Of a stretch of DNA of 64,000 nt, positions 23,865 to 35,799 are shown piece by piece. Below the pieces are notes generated by a model, which worked only from the letters and a program-made list of their open reading frames with translations, did no database searches and had not been told where the DNA came from. Both the position numbers and the translations under genes were made by a program. Numbering within the stretch: the stretch's first letter is position 1; the number at the start of each line of letters is the position of its first letter. The stretch is from Aphrophora alni (Eukaryota; Arthropoda; Insecta; Hemiptera; Aphrophoridae). The stretch lies in NCBI GenBank assembly GCA_963513935.1, contig OY740765.1, positions 116,441,362 through 116,505,361 of the forward strand. The letters are read 5' to 3'.

Positions 23865-23988
23865 AAATGTGAAAAGACTTTTATTCACTTCAAGCAGTTT
23901 ATCATCACATAATTCTGATGGCCAGACAACAGTCTCAATTCTTAACCAGGAAATTGATGGAGCATTGATGATCAATTCCTACAGTCAG
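23865..23988 (+). CDS. NDUFAF3: NDUFAF3-like complex I assembly factor, exon 2 (first one found)
   Basis: The encoded protein is a mitochondrial factor for early assembly of respiratory complex I; in animals NDUFAF3 acts with NDUFAF4. This exon has an acceptor TTTTTTAG and donor CAG|GTATTA. It codes in the frame NVKRLLFTSSSLSSHNSDGQ, ending EIDGALMINSYSQ. The end aligns with the MYIDSYNSRGF region of the human protein. The exon starts with the last base of a split codon, so an upstream exon of a few codons, with the start Met and part of the mitochondrial targeting peptide, must exist; I could not find it. The basic, Ser-rich N-terminus suits a targeting sequence. Exon B (28199) follows in phase 0, and exon C at 31750 in phase 1. 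Joined, the exons give about 177 residues, close to the 184 of the human protein. Confidence 0.85.
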
Positions 23989-26900
23989 GTATTAATAATT
24001 ATTGTGCTATGAAACATGTTTGAACAATACGTTTAATAAGTTTGCGGATTGTGTGCATTGCCCCTGAGTTCGATACTAAAAGAAGTCTTGTGTAGCCAAG
24101 GTGCACAGAAGTAGAATGTGGCAGAAACAAAGTGCATATCTATCAGTCGAAGTAGCAGGACATGTTTCTGCATTGTGTCTTATTTAATTTAAAATTGTTG
24201 TAATAATTTGAGAAATGTTCGCCTAAGTTCCTCAAAAGGTTGGATCTAGGACACTGGAGGGATTTAATGAAAAGCGGACTCACAAATTTGCTTCTATGGT
24301 TTAAATCCATGAATAGCCTACTTCCGACAAGTCTTTATAGCAAAATGCAACATATGGGGTAACTTAATTAGTATATTATTATAATATAATTACACCTTTC
24401 AGGAAATCAACTTGCATTGCAGTTGGTACCATTCTGTCTATTCTGGGTCGGTTTTACTGGGATTTTTTGCTCTTGATACAAAAATTCATAGTTTTTGTCC
24501 GCTGACATGTCTCTACACAAAAGCCAAACCTCATCGACATGGAAGTTTTTTTTCTTCTCTCTCTCTCTCGTGTCTAGTTTTATTAATTAAATTATACTTC
24601 TTCCCTGTAATAATGAACCAATAATCTAACAAATATTTCTTCTCTAATTTTCGATTGATCAATTGAACTCGTGAAATAAAATTTTCGTTAAAATTAATTA
24701 ATAACAATTTTTTTTTCTAAATCAGTGCCCGTCCCTTTTCATTATTTTCCCACTAAATTTTTTGTTAGCATCTTTTTTCCTACTAATTTTTCTTCTCTGT
24801 GTCAGTAAGTTCCCCCACATAGTATTATTTCTCCTTCTCCCTCTGTTATTTTTCTGTACAGTAATCCAGAGTAAGTATAGGGTTAATAAATTTTGTCCTG
24901 TGTTATAAGCCAAGATGGATGATTAAACCATTTTATTTAACCTACATACGTTAATGATTACAAATATTATTTTTAATATCTATAAAATTGCATTATTTTC
25001 AGGCAACCTAATTACCAAATTAATGTATCCTTAACATAAAAATGAAATAAACTTTTTGAAAAAAAAACAACTTTTTTTTCTCTAAAAATGAAATCAAACC
25101 AAAAAAAAAAGGATAATTTATTGTTGATTTGTATTTTTTATTAAGATTTTCTTTTCAGCAGGACTAACCAAATATTGTCTATTACTTGTAAAATCATTAT
25201 AATCAAATTTATAAAACATCATTGAATCTGTATTGTTCTTAGAATAAATCTTTGTTCTGCATATAATGGTACCTCTAATATTTTTCATTTAGTCTTTATC
25301 TCACAAAGCCTCGAAGAGGTGAGATATTTATTTTTAGAAACCGAAGTACAACAAAACTTATTTTCAAGCACTCCAACAAAACTTCAAGTTATCAGACTGT
25401 TCAACATTTTTATCTGCTAACTCAAACAGGACTAATATACTGTACATAAAACACATAATACACATTACAAACCTTTAAATTACATACAATAAAAACGTTT
25501 TAATGTACATTTTATATGAAATAAAAAAGTGTAATAAACGAGAAGTTCTTGTAGTAAAATAAAAGAACAATACACGAAACACATTACGCTACACTAGTTC
25601 AGTACTGAAATTTTAAATACCTGGCAGTTTTTCAAAGAAAAAACAAACATTGTTTTTGTTTCTTTAGAGAAAACACAGTCTTTTGATTCTTGACTGAACT
25701 TTTCTTATCATCAGTTTTTTTGCTAATTGCGCATCGTCGTCTTGTTCCTCTAAATGCTGGAGCAGTGAGCAGTCCATTGATGTGTTGCAAGGACACTTTG
25801 TGTGTCTATCGTGCATACCAGTTTGTTCCTTCTTCCTCTTCACTTACACCTTGCTCTTCGTTCGCCCTTCTCGCTTTGTCTGCTATTTCTTGGTCCGGAT
25901 AATTCACGGATAATCCACTTTGTGGATAATAGGGAGTATACTGTATATAAAAATAACTAACAATTCTATTAAAGTAAAATTATCAGAATTTTTTTTTCTC
26001 AACTAACCCCCACTACTCTAACCAAAATTTGATCACTTATAATTGAAAATGTCTGCCCTTTTTATATCAATTCTATTTAAGATTTTTATATCATTTTGCC
26101 ATTTGCATTTTCTTTTAAATTTGGCAGTATCGAAAATCAGTTTTCTGTATCAAAATAACTTCAAACCAGTAATCTAAAATGAGACTTACAAAATTTGTTT
26201 TCTTACTGGCCTTTTTTGACAACCCCCCCTCCAAACATTAAATATAAAAAAATTAAAAAATTTGTATGGTCTCCTTTATGTCTATGGTTTTCTTCCATGG
26301 GTCTCAGTGAGGCTAAAATGTATCTTCTTGAGGATGTATTTATACTATTGGCACTGAGAAGGAGCTGACCATTTGAATTCTGTTATTTTTTTAACCATCG
26401 TTATATATACATCGATTGGATATAATAATATATATATTATTGGAGCTTCACCTTGCAGTTGGTGGTTTGCCGATGTTTTTTTTTTGGGTGGAGACAGGGT
26501 GAAATTTTTAATTTTGTAGCAATAGACTAATTTTTTTTGTATTTCTATATTAATAAAAAAAAACTAATGGAAGGCTACCTTGGATTTAGTTTGGACGCAT
26601 GGAAAAATTAACTGCACTTATCTGGAATTTCCATTTCTCCCACCAAACCCTACACTTTTAGAGTCACCAACCGACACCCCCTATATCTACTTTTCTCCGT
26701 ATATTTTTTAATAAAACCTCCAATTTCACCCCAACTTTTTTTCACCTATAGCAATTTCATCTATCATATATTTGTTTCATCCATCTACCACTCTGGTCTA
26801 TCGAGGTTTAAGATAAGTTTTTCCCACATAATTAGATAATGTTTAGTTAGATCAAGAACCAATTAGTTATTTATTGTTATCTATAAAAGCGTATCCTGTT

Positions 26901-28198
26901 CTTTAACCCCCCCCCCCATACTGAAACTTGTGACATCGGCGTAAGTAACCAACCCTTGGATGACACGCCGATAACTTCCCAAGTTTTCAGTCTATCGAAA
27001 TAAAAATAGCTAATGTTTCACCTTTATGCGGATGCATTACCCTTCCAACTTTATCCTATTGGCATGGTAGTTTTTTGTTGTTTAGGGCGGATTTAATGTT
27101 ATTTGAGTTTGGTGTAAGTAGCACAAAGTTGGCTTCATTTTTTTAGCTTCTGTCCTAACATGAACACCAATTTCGTGTTCTAACATTATTTGTTTGTCGT
27201 GAATTATTGTATAAATTATGTTTATATTAAATGAAATTATTTTTTCGAGTATCTTCCACATTTTGAATCTAAGTTTCACTCCCACCTTGCATTCACGTTA
27301 TTGCTTTTATTTTGTCATACTTCCTCCCTTTCCTATTTCCAACCTATTTCTCGTGAAATCTACTATTAATAAAAATTCCCCCTTTTATTCTGAAACCAAT
27401 CTTGTAATAGGGGCTGATTGGTTACTGGTTGCAACCATTTATTATTATTATTATTCTTTTTGTCTAGACCAATAAAACATATTAAATTATACCTGTAACA
27501 TTCCCTTTTTACCCATATTATACCAAAAAAAACACCATCTAACACCAATACCAATTAAATCTTCAACTACCAGTATTCACGTGACCTTCATGAGTATCAA
27601 TATTTTATCCATGAAAGTTTGGAACGAAAACAACAGAGTATTCACATATGGATAGTGGATACTTATCAATTTCTCAAATTTTTTATCCTTGTGACCGAGT
27701 CAGTCCAAGATCAGTTATATACATCACCCAGCTACATGTGTGATCAGCAGTATTTACAACTATCTGATTTTCTATCCTTTCTATAATTTCCTTTCTTCAT
27801 CCTTTTGTTCACCTTCCTCATAACAAAAAAAAGTCTATAATTGGCCAGTCATCGTCACTATACTTTAGTTTTCTTCCCACTGAGTTTATGTTCCCATTTT
27901 TTTTTACTGAAAGGTACCCAATTTCTAAAAAAAATATAAATTTGACAGACACTGAGTACACTTCTTCACTCACAGGTTAACTGCCAGTGACTGACATTCT
28001 CCACAGGCGAGAAGGTACTCACTTGAGGTCACCTCCCATGCCTTCATTTTTTCCATAGGAATAATTCAGATCTGCCACTTTTTATCAAAGCTCATTAACA
28101 TTTTTAACATGCTTGGTAATTAATTTCTCCACTTAATCAATAATTATTTTGTTGATAAATTCTACTGTTTAAACACAATTGTAATCAACATTTTTCAG
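23989..28198 (+). other. Intron of the NDUFAF3-like gene (with Tigger fragment)
   Basis: 4.2 kb, AT-rich, starting GTATTA and ending TTTTTCAG. It contains the Tigger fragment at 25690-25943, homopolymer runs and a run of C at 26905. No other gene, RNA or TIR pair was recognised here. Confidence 0.7.
25690..25943 (-). mobile_element. Tigger/pogo fragment: TIR joined to transposase C-terminus
   Basis: Read on the minus strand from 25943 (flanking TA at 25944-25945), the end is CAGTATACTCCCTATTATCC followed by further TATCC motifs, as in Tigger/pogo TIRs. Directly after it a frame reads DQEIADKARRANEEQGVSEE, then LLQHLEEQDDDAQLAKKL, the acidic C-terminal tail of jerky/Tigger-type transposases. 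The TIR therefore meets the C-terminus with the central part gone: an internally deleted copy. The other TIR was not found. Confidence 0.55.
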
Positions 28199-28343
28199 AT
28201 TGGATTTCGCCTAAACAATGGCTTGTTTGTTATTGGACCAATGGTAATCTTTCCCCGATCAGTCATTTCCTGGAATGTGAAAGAGGATAAAGATATAAAT
28301 AAAGATAGTCTTTCCTTTTTTACAAATCTGGAACCAAAATTAG
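28199..28343 (+). CDS. NDUFAF3: NDUFAF3-like complex I assembly factor, exon B
   Basis: The acceptor is TTTTTCAG|ATT and the donor TTAG|GTAAGG. The 145 bases code for IGFRLNNGLFVIGPMVIFPR, then SVISWNVKEDKDINKDSLSF and ending LEPKL. Human NDUFAF3 has the same order: GFMINGNRVLGPCALLPHSV, WNV, D-I-x-x-D-S-(F/L)-S, LEPR. No stop or frameshift. Ends in phase 1, matching exon C. Confidence 0.92.
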
Positions 28344-28549
28344 GTAAGGAATAGAAGAATCAAAGATATACAAGGTTCAGTTTATATTTTTGACTTTTTA
28401 TAGGAGCCTGGATTGTATTTGCAAAATGTACAAATATTAGAAGAACTAATGACACCGAAATAATTTCCATGTTGACTTGCAGAGAGTCAAAAATACTATT
28501 TTTAACATCCTCTGAATTTCCAGCTGCCATTTTATATCTACCATAGTGG

Positions 28550-28860
28550 CGTTTTTATTTTTATTTTTATTTATTTTAAAGGTGAAAAACCTCATGGTCA
28601 TCATTGCCTTAAAAAAGGAAGAAATGAGCATAAATAGAGATCGTTTGCCTTTGAATACTCTAATAGCATCAGGGTTGGAAAAGAACAAGAGTTAGTGAAG
28701 AGAAGCCTGATAGAAAAGATGAAAGAGAGGGATCTAACCCAAAACCATGAAGAAAGATGTAGATCCATCTAAAATTAAGGTACCTCAGAATTGCTACACC
28801 TGTACTCACTATAAGCAAACCTCTGAAGGGGTTTAACATTTTAAATAGCAACCACAATCA
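28550..28860 (-). repeat. Unclassified repeat family, copy 1
   Basis: On the minus strand it shares GTCTTGGGTTAGATC-like, CCAACCCTGATGCTATTAGA, GAGTATTC and AAGGCAATGATGACC...GAGGTTTTTC with 31010-31250 (plus) and 56735-56950 (plus). No coding or TIR seen. It may be the 3' end of a LINE or a SINE. Confidence 0.65.
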
Positions 28861-29096
28861 TCAATATCAATAGTTAAGTTTTAAAATGATAGTTAAGTTA
28901 AACTCCTCACAATTTTTCATTTTTAATTCAGTAGCTCTCAACCCATTCTTATTTTGCTTCCAATAAATAATATGAATAAATGAAATCATTAAACAATTAT
29001 TAGATACGAGGAGCATTTTTAAAGCAAAGTGGAAATAAAATAAAAAATTATAAATGATTAGAGGTTGGTATAATTACTTTTTTCCTTTACTAGAAC

Positions 29097-30596
29097 CCCA
29101 GATACCTTATACACAGATGTACCATGCTACCAATTGACTTCTGTAGTACGAGACCTTTGCGCTGTAGTAGCACTGGCAAACATTGGACTTTCAAGGACTA
29201 GAAAGGTTTCCACAAGATAGCAGCAGCATAGATGATAATTGTTAAGTGCAGTACGTTGTACAGAACACTGTAATGTTATTATCTCAATTACCTTATATAT
29301 AAGGTATTTGGATTATTATATAGTGTTTCTTTTTAGTTGTGTTTGTTTGTAAGAGGTTATATTTTGTTTAGTTGTAGTTATATATGATGTCAGCCAGATA
29401 TAAATGTATTTAAATTGTGATAAAACTGCAAGGACTGATCCAGAATTGAAAATGTATTATTTCTCATTAGACACAAGTAGAAGAAAAGAACGGATTTTAA
29501 ACTCAAGTATGTAAGCTTAATTATTATAGTCTCTGAAATATGTTAAATACATATTTAACAATATTTAATAGGTTCTAAATACATATATGATTTGTTTTAA
29601 AACGTATGGAAACTGTTGACATATAATCAGCTTTACTCAATATTTATTGAAATCAGCACTCAAACATGTTTTTCTACTGTCGGTCGTAAAGTTTCATAAT
29701 AGTTTGCCCAAATTGTGCAAAAATCGAGTTTAATTAAAATATCTTGTAAAAGTATCAAAAATCTAAAAATATCAGTTAAGTGTGCAGCTATGGTTTAATA
29801 TGTTATTAACTAATAAAAGTGTTGTTTATAACATCTCGTAAACATTTTCTGAAGGTTTTCTTAGTTCAAACAGACAATTTGCTCCTATATTTCCACATTA
29901 CTAAAATTATGAATTTATTTACAAGATAAATATTTTACTTTGTAATATTTATTAAAAAAGCTTTTTGTCTGTGTAATTACGCTCATTTTATGATTCTTAA
30001 AAAATAAATTGATATATATATGTGTGGTTTTTATAATGTCTCCAAGACCGCTGGATCGTGGACAGTAGTCGGCGCCGACTGTTTTCCCTACAATGCCTCT
30101 ATCCCCTCGTGGCCTCGAACTACAAACTTGTACCTCCCTTCCACGCGCAGCTCACAGCTCAGATGAAACCTGTCCATTTGTACATATTTTTGTAAAGAAT
30201 GTCTAAAAGATATACAATTATTAAACCAAACAGTATCTTCTTTATCCTTTTTTTTTGCAATCAAAATAATTTCACTTTATTGACAAAACATTTTTATTAG
30301 GCATCTAATTAAATTTGTCATGCTAATTACTAGCCCTCTTCATCTGCTAGTGAGAGGGATAGTTCTGAAACCTGAACAGCTTTAAATGAAATGCTTAATG
30401 TGACATGTAGTGCCCTGGAAGCCTGGGGCGTTGGTAGAAGATAAACGAAAGCAAATCTTTCTCTCTCTCTATCTTCCTCATCAAATATTGAAGGGGAATG
30501 ATGCCGTCATTCAACCCGTGCTAAGTCCTATATCTCGGTCTTATGAATGAATCTACCTTTTCGTAGCATGGTACATCTGTATATAATGAATCTGGG
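29097..30596. mobile_element. TIR-bounded 1.5 kb element, superfamily unknown
   Basis: The left end 29097-29133 and the right end 30560-30596, read inward, both start CCCAGAT and share ACAGATGTACCATGCTAC; about 33 of 37 positions agree. No transposase is readable inside. There is a GC-rich patch at 30035-30160 with a perfect 14-bp palindrome AGTCGGCGCCGACT (30067-30080). Target duplication is unclear (TAGAA on the left, CTGAA on the right). A non-autonomous DNA transposon fits best. It lies wholly within the last intron of the NDUFAF3-like gene. Confidence 0.55.
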
Positions 30597-31009
30597 CTGA
30601 AACAGTGAACTATGAGCCAGTTAATAGGGAAACCCTGTCTTCTTCTTTGCTAATTATGTAATACAAATATTTTTAGGATTTTATAACATAAAATGGCAAA
30701 CAATTTCAGGATTGATTTTCATATTAGTGTTGTTTTAAATAATTTGACAAAAAAAGCAAATAAAAATTGAATAAAGCTTTACTGTTTCTTTCAGACAGCT
30801 GAAAATTCTCTGTACAAATCCCGGCTTTTTAGGACTTCCCGGTCTCAGAACACTCCCAGTTGGTTAATGGAGGGTATGTCTGCTATTACCATTACCATAT
30901 TAGTCGGTGCTGTTCTATATACACTACATAATCTAAGAATTATTTTCCTTTGTAGCTTTTCCAACATAATTACTCTAGGGACTCACTTATAGTAAATATG
31001 GGCGTGGTA

Positions 31010-31250
31010 ATTTCAAGGGATTAGATATACACTTTTTCCCATGTAGTCTTGAGTTAGACTTTTCTCTTTGATATTTCCTATTAGGTCTCTCTAGACCAAC
31101 TCGTGTTATTTTCCAACCCTAATGCTATTAGAATATTCGAAGGCTAGACATGTGTCTATTTTATGTTCTAATCTTCCTAATTTTGCAAGGCAATGATGAC
31201 CGAGAGGTTTTTCACCTATAAACAACAAGAGAAAAACCAATATAATTTTA
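31010..31250 (+). repeat. Unclassified repeat family, copy 2
   Basis: Carries CCATGTAGTCTTGAGTTAGA, CCAACCCTAATGCTATTAGA and GGCAATGATGACCGAGAGGT, shared with 28550-28860 (inverted) and 56735-56950 (direct). Confidence 0.65.
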
Positions 31251-31749
31251 TACTTATTTAATCCTTAGCATTTCATGCCAGATTGGAACTGCTATCATTT
31301 GAACACACCTTTTATTTTCAAGGGTTTTATTACCTTTTCTGCCTTAACTTTTTCTATGTGATCCGCCTTTCTCATACAGTTTTCCTTTAATTATGAATAT
31401 ATCGTCCATATATACAGTAATGTGCACTGACTGATAATTTTTTGGCTTATTATTGGGGGGGGGGGAATGTATTGATTCCACCATATAGAGTTAATACACC
31501 CAATTACCTGTTTACTCTTCTGAATACAGTAAACAGGAGAGTATATCTACTGTTCTCCCAACCCTTTCCTAGTAATGCTCAATCCTAGATATTTAAAGTC
31601 CTTTTATCTGTTTAATAAGTTATATCCGAGATTAATTTATTCTTTTTATTCAAGAATATATTCTTCATGTGATTTACTAATAGATTATTTTCATGAAACA
31701 TATACATTACTATTGTGATATTGTTTATATAAAATTGCTATTTTTTCAG

Positions 31750-32015
31750 ATATACTAGTGATTGGCGTTAGTGAGAATAAATTACAAAAAAATCAAATTA
31801 ACGCCCAGGTGTTGAATATTTTACATACAATTAAGCTTCATGTTGAAATTTTACCTACAGAAAAGGCATGTACAACTTTCAATTTTCTTAATTCTGAGCA
31901 GAGATTTGTAGCTGCCGCCTTAATACCTCCGTTACAAATTGTATCCACAGAAGCAGACACTTTCCGGTTATCTTATCAGAATCAAGTTAAAGAAGATTTT
32001 GATGTTCTCATATAA
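31750..32015 (+). CDS. NDUFAF3: NDUFAF3-like complex I assembly factor, last exon
   Basis: The acceptor is TTTTTTCAG. The split codon G|AT gives Asp, then ILVIGVSENKLQKNQINAQV, ETLHTIKLHVEIL-like text, and the family signature ATFNFL...AALIPP, here ACTTFNFLNSEQRFVAAALI followed by PP. The frame ends at TAA 32013-32015 after a tail longer than the human one (about 25 residues). ATTAAA near 32111 and AATAAA near 32281 are possible poly-A signals. Intact, so the gene is probably active. Confidence 0.92.
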
Positions 32016-34463
32016 TCTATTTTTGCTTAGGAATTGTTCATTGTGTTATTTTATGTGTATATAGTACTTTAACTGTTTAGTTATAGTGTAGACTATTTAA
32101 ATTATATAGCAATTAAAAAACAAATGTAATATTAATATAACTCAGAAGGATAAAAGAGTCAATTTAGTTTAAGAACAAATTTGACAGATATAAAAAGAGA
32201 AGTCCACCTTTTACTCCAACCCAAAAATTTGTAAAATCCCCCTTTTCCAAACACATTTTTTAAGATTTTTACAAATTTTTAATAAAGTGTATGGAATATC
32301 AAAATTTACTTACATTTTAGTGTGTTTAAGAATTTTCAAAGTTAAGTAAGAGTTCTTCAAATTAATTCTAAATATTATGGGTGTATATGACACAATCCTT
32401 GTAAAGGAGGGAAAACTTGTAGGGGCATAAGTGGTGTGCTATGATTAGTAATCAATTCTAGTGACAAAAACTAAAATTACGGTGATAGGGAACTTCATTT
32501 GCTGATTGAACATCATCATTCAATGACAACCTGTCTACCAGGCTTAGACCTACAAAGGAACATAATCATTCAATGAAAAGCTGACTAGCAGGCTTAGGCC
32601 TATAAAGGGCTGTCATGCCAAGGATATACAGGCTGTTAGAAAAGTATGGAAATAACTTTAAAATGAATAAACAGCAGAAAAAGTAGAATTTGAGTATATC
32701 TTTGATCAGATTGAATGACTATTGTATATACAGGCCTATTTCATGAGCCAAAAATCCCCCCCCCCAGGTGGGTATAAGCATTGAATTTATATCTAAGAGG
32801 AAGTTATTTATTCAGGTTCAGAGCGCCATTAGATAGCATCACTAGGGCCTCTAATTTCTGAGCTTCAAACCATACTATGAATATAGACAATCTATTTAGT
32901 ATGTAATATCAAGAAGCCAAAATATTGTAGCCTAAACTTTTGAGATGGTGGCTTTCAAAAGTTGTTGAATTTATAGAATTAGAACCAGTTGTCAGTTCTA
33001 CAACCAAAATTAGAACCCTGAATTTTAAATTGCAGCTGTCAATTTTATTCTTTCAAATATTTTGATTAGAAACCTAGTTTTTGTTCTATGGCTGAAAATT
33101 CTATAATTTAAACAACTTTTGAGATCCAAATTGTGTTGTATACTGTTTTTAAAAGAAAGGTGTCCAATAAAATTATTCAAAAGTGAAATATAATTATAAT
33201 ATAATTTAATGAGATTGTAAATTACAGATTGTAGATATAGTTGTAGGCAAAATTTTTAATTATGAATTTTGGGTGTGGAATGTTATTGATAAAATACAGA
33301 ATGTAATAAATCAATGAAATAAATTAGTATTTTTACAGTGTTTATATTTTCTTCTACATAAGACTATAAAATAGACAATTGGATATTTTGAGTTGGTGAC
33401 CAATAATCTACTCCTTTCAACCATTGTGCTTAGTATTTGTCCTCTCTTGTCCAATCAATCTCTCCATTTCGGTGATTTGCTTTTGGAATTACATTTTATC
33501 AGGACATTTTGATCAGCTGATCCAATGCTATGCTCAAATAGGGCCTCCAAATTCACCATGAGGCCATTTGGTAAGTAGTAATAGCTGTATATACACAGTC
33601 CAGCCACCTCTATCTACATGAATCCTTGTTCAATACTTAGATTCTAAGGCTACTTATTGTCTTCATACCAGACTAACAATTATGGTTTTTTTTGGGTTGT
33701 CTACAAAAAGTCAGTGTATTGACGAAGCTGTTCTTAGGAGTTTCTTTACCAGCTCTCACGGCCTTCTCTAGATTTACCTGTATGAATTTCATTTTGTTAT
33801 TTAATTAGTTTTATTTTCCAGTAGTGCCTTGAAACTAGGACATAGTTTGCTTCTTATGACATGCTTTGTGTCTTTGCCTTTGGCCTCACAAGCCACATTT
33901 CAGAGTGTTTTTATAATCTATATGTGGACGGTTCATTTCTCCAAATTTCTAGCATACTGCTTTTCTATCCACACTTGTGACAGAGCTTAACCTCCAAACT
34001 CTTTTTCTGATTAAAAAATATAATAATAGTGTATTGCTCATATAGTAGTGAACTAGTACAATATAATAGTTAATCTTCAGTCTACATTATGGTAACATTA
34101 AAGTGCTCATGTTTATCATACATTGAAAGTGTGGAAACTATTTTTTGTTTGTTGTAAACATTATTACTTTACATAATGAATGTTTACAAAATATTTATTT
34201 AAATGTAAACATTATTATTTTCATATATTTTATTTTAATAATTTTTGTAACTATTTGTATTCTTAATTTTATGTAAAACTTTTTTTTTCCTTTGTATAAT
34301 GTCTCACTAATATTTGTATTTTTTTATTTTCATATACTGTTGTAAAGTTTTTTTTTTTTTTTTAACAATAAGGTTAGTATATTTAAATATCATACCAGTT
34401 TTGGGAATGGGTGAGTGAGAAGGTTTGTGGAATGTTTTAACACCATTTATTGTATCAATTCAC
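32016..34463. other. Stretch after the NDUFAF3-like gene; small tandem duplication
   Basis: At 32516-32618 a unit of about 55 bases starting CATTCAATGA and holding AGGCTTAG(A/G)CCTA is duplicated in tandem. A run of C lies at 32757-32766. The minus-strand frame around 33380-33560 is open but unrecognised. No other gene is supported. Confidence 0.45.
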
Positions 34464-34665
34464 CTATTATTAAAGTTACATTGATGTGTAGATTAACTGA
34501 ACTCAGTGTTATACTCAAGTTCTGTTGTAGATTAACCTCTCTTGTATATGTGTTAATTATATTGATAAGATCTTGTGATATACTTCCATCTTTATCTGCT
34601 TTTTCCAGAACACTTTTGTTGACTTCCATTATATTACTAATGATAGTAATCAATCTTTGAGCAAT
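34464..34665 (-). pseudogene. Putative coding exon of an unidentified gene, 3' of two
   Basis: The acceptor on the minus strand is TTGTTCTAG and the donor ATAATAG|GTGAAT. The open frame reads IAQRLITIISNIMEVNKSVL, EKADKDGSISQDLINIINTY and on to NVTLII. It joins in phase 0 to the exon at 34763-34902. The pattern (a helical, Asn/Leu-rich stretch with SNIM, followed by a VNLHINV strand) reminds me of the extracellular region ahead of the GAIN domain in adhesion-type receptors, but this is a weak resemblance. No further exons were found. Confidence 0.4.
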
Positions 34666-34762
34666 CTAGAACAATTAATGTGATAACTCTTTAATAGTTT
34701 ACCAATCCATATTATGTGATAACAGAACAGTGTGTACACATAGTATGTATATAAACATTTAC

Positions 34763-34902
34763 CTTTATATCTGTTAGAGAAAATAAGAGAATCTGATGTA
34801 ATGAGTAGCTGCATCTATAAACATATCACTCTTCATCTGAGATGGGAATTTGGTCAGATTTGTAATGTGCTGATGTATCTGTTCAGCAGCTAATAAACAA
34901 TC
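34763..34902 (-). pseudogene. Putative coding exon of an unidentified gene, frameshifted
   Basis: The acceptor is TTGTTCACAG and the donor AAAG|GTAAAT. The first part reads DCLLAAEQIHQHITNLTKFP, SQMKSDMFIDAA; the last part, in the +1 frame, reads QILLFSLTDIK and then splices in phase to the next exon. One single-base indel near 34790 separates the two frames, so this is probably a pseudogene or a gene fragment, unless the base reflects an assembly error. Confidence 0.4.
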
Positions 34903-35249
34903 CTGTGAACAAACAATATATAGCTTCCAATAGATTTAGTAAATAAGGAACAAAATCAAAGAAAATAGTTATATTATTAAGTATGTGTGGCAATTTTAAC
35001 CTTCATTCCTACAATTAGACATTTAACTAGGATTACCATATTTCCACCTCCAAAAAAGGTGCCACTTTATACTTTTCTGGCATAAAAAGAGGGTACTTAT
35101 ATTCTGATGAGTATACATGCATCTTAACATTATGGTTGAAAAAGTGATTTCAGTATTAATTCAAAATTTTGTACTTATTTTAAAGGTAATCTTTATTGTT
35201 TTAAAAATTTGCACATAATTAATCTTTTGTTACAATATATACTTATTGA

Positions 35250-35640
35250 TTAGAAGAACCAACCTTAGCCCAATCATACTTTTCAGTTGATTTAATCGCT
35301 TTTAGTAGTTTTTCATTACTTTTAAGAAAATCACTAAACTTTTTGCATTGTACATCTTTAAAATTGTACTGCATGAACAAAATTCTTTTTTATGTTCACT
35401 GGCTTTGCATCAGTGAACATACATATTCTACGTTTGCATTATGTGAAAGAATGTGGAAAAAAACTGAGCTATTTTTAACAGTTTTTAATGACACTCCATG
35501 TGTTTAGATTGATGAAAATATTTGTCCATTTCTCACAAATAAAGAAATTGTCATATTCCTTGTTCTCTGGCCAATTTTTTGTGAATTTGTTTAAATTTGA
35601 AAATTGATTAAAGCATTTTACATCAATTATTGTTATCCCT
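35250..35640 (-). pseudogene. hAT transposase C-terminal relic
   Basis: Minus-strand pieces in shifting frames: NWPENKEYDNFFICEKWTNI, a decayed SNA-x-VE-R-(V/I)FS region, IKKNFVHAVQF, then QYNFKDVQCKKFSDFLKSNE followed by KLLKAIKSTEKYDWAK. The order fits the dimerisation region and tail of zinc-finger hAT transposases (C-x-x-F, LL..I.SSEKY.W). Stops and shifts are many. Confidence 0.45.
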
Positions 35641-35739
35641 TCTATGTACTTAATTACTTTTACTTATTTACTTTAGTTGTATTATGTAATAGAAATATCT
35701 ATATTTGAATAAATGTTTATTCATTTAAAATAAATTATC

Positions 35740-35799
<60 letters not shown>

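Larger units (their letters stand above)
28344..31749 (+). other. Intron of the NDUFAF3-like gene (with TIR element and repeats)
   Basis: 3.4 kb between GTAAGG and TTTTTTCAG. It contains the three-copy repeat at 28550-28860 and 31010-31250 and the TIR element at 29097-30596. An 88-base exon-like segment at 30797-30882 (acceptor TTTCAG, donor GGTATG) would break the frame if spliced into the gene. Confidence 0.7.

Noticed and set aside
25690..25902. Plus-strand frame of 70 codons
   Set aside because: It is the complement of the Tigger C-terminal coding on the minus strand.
30797..30882. Exon-like segment (TTTCAG acceptor, GAGG|GTATG donor, open frame TAENSLYKSRLFRTSRS)
   Set aside because: Splicing it between NDUFAF3 exons would introduce a stop, and the protein family has no residues to place there; probably cryptic.
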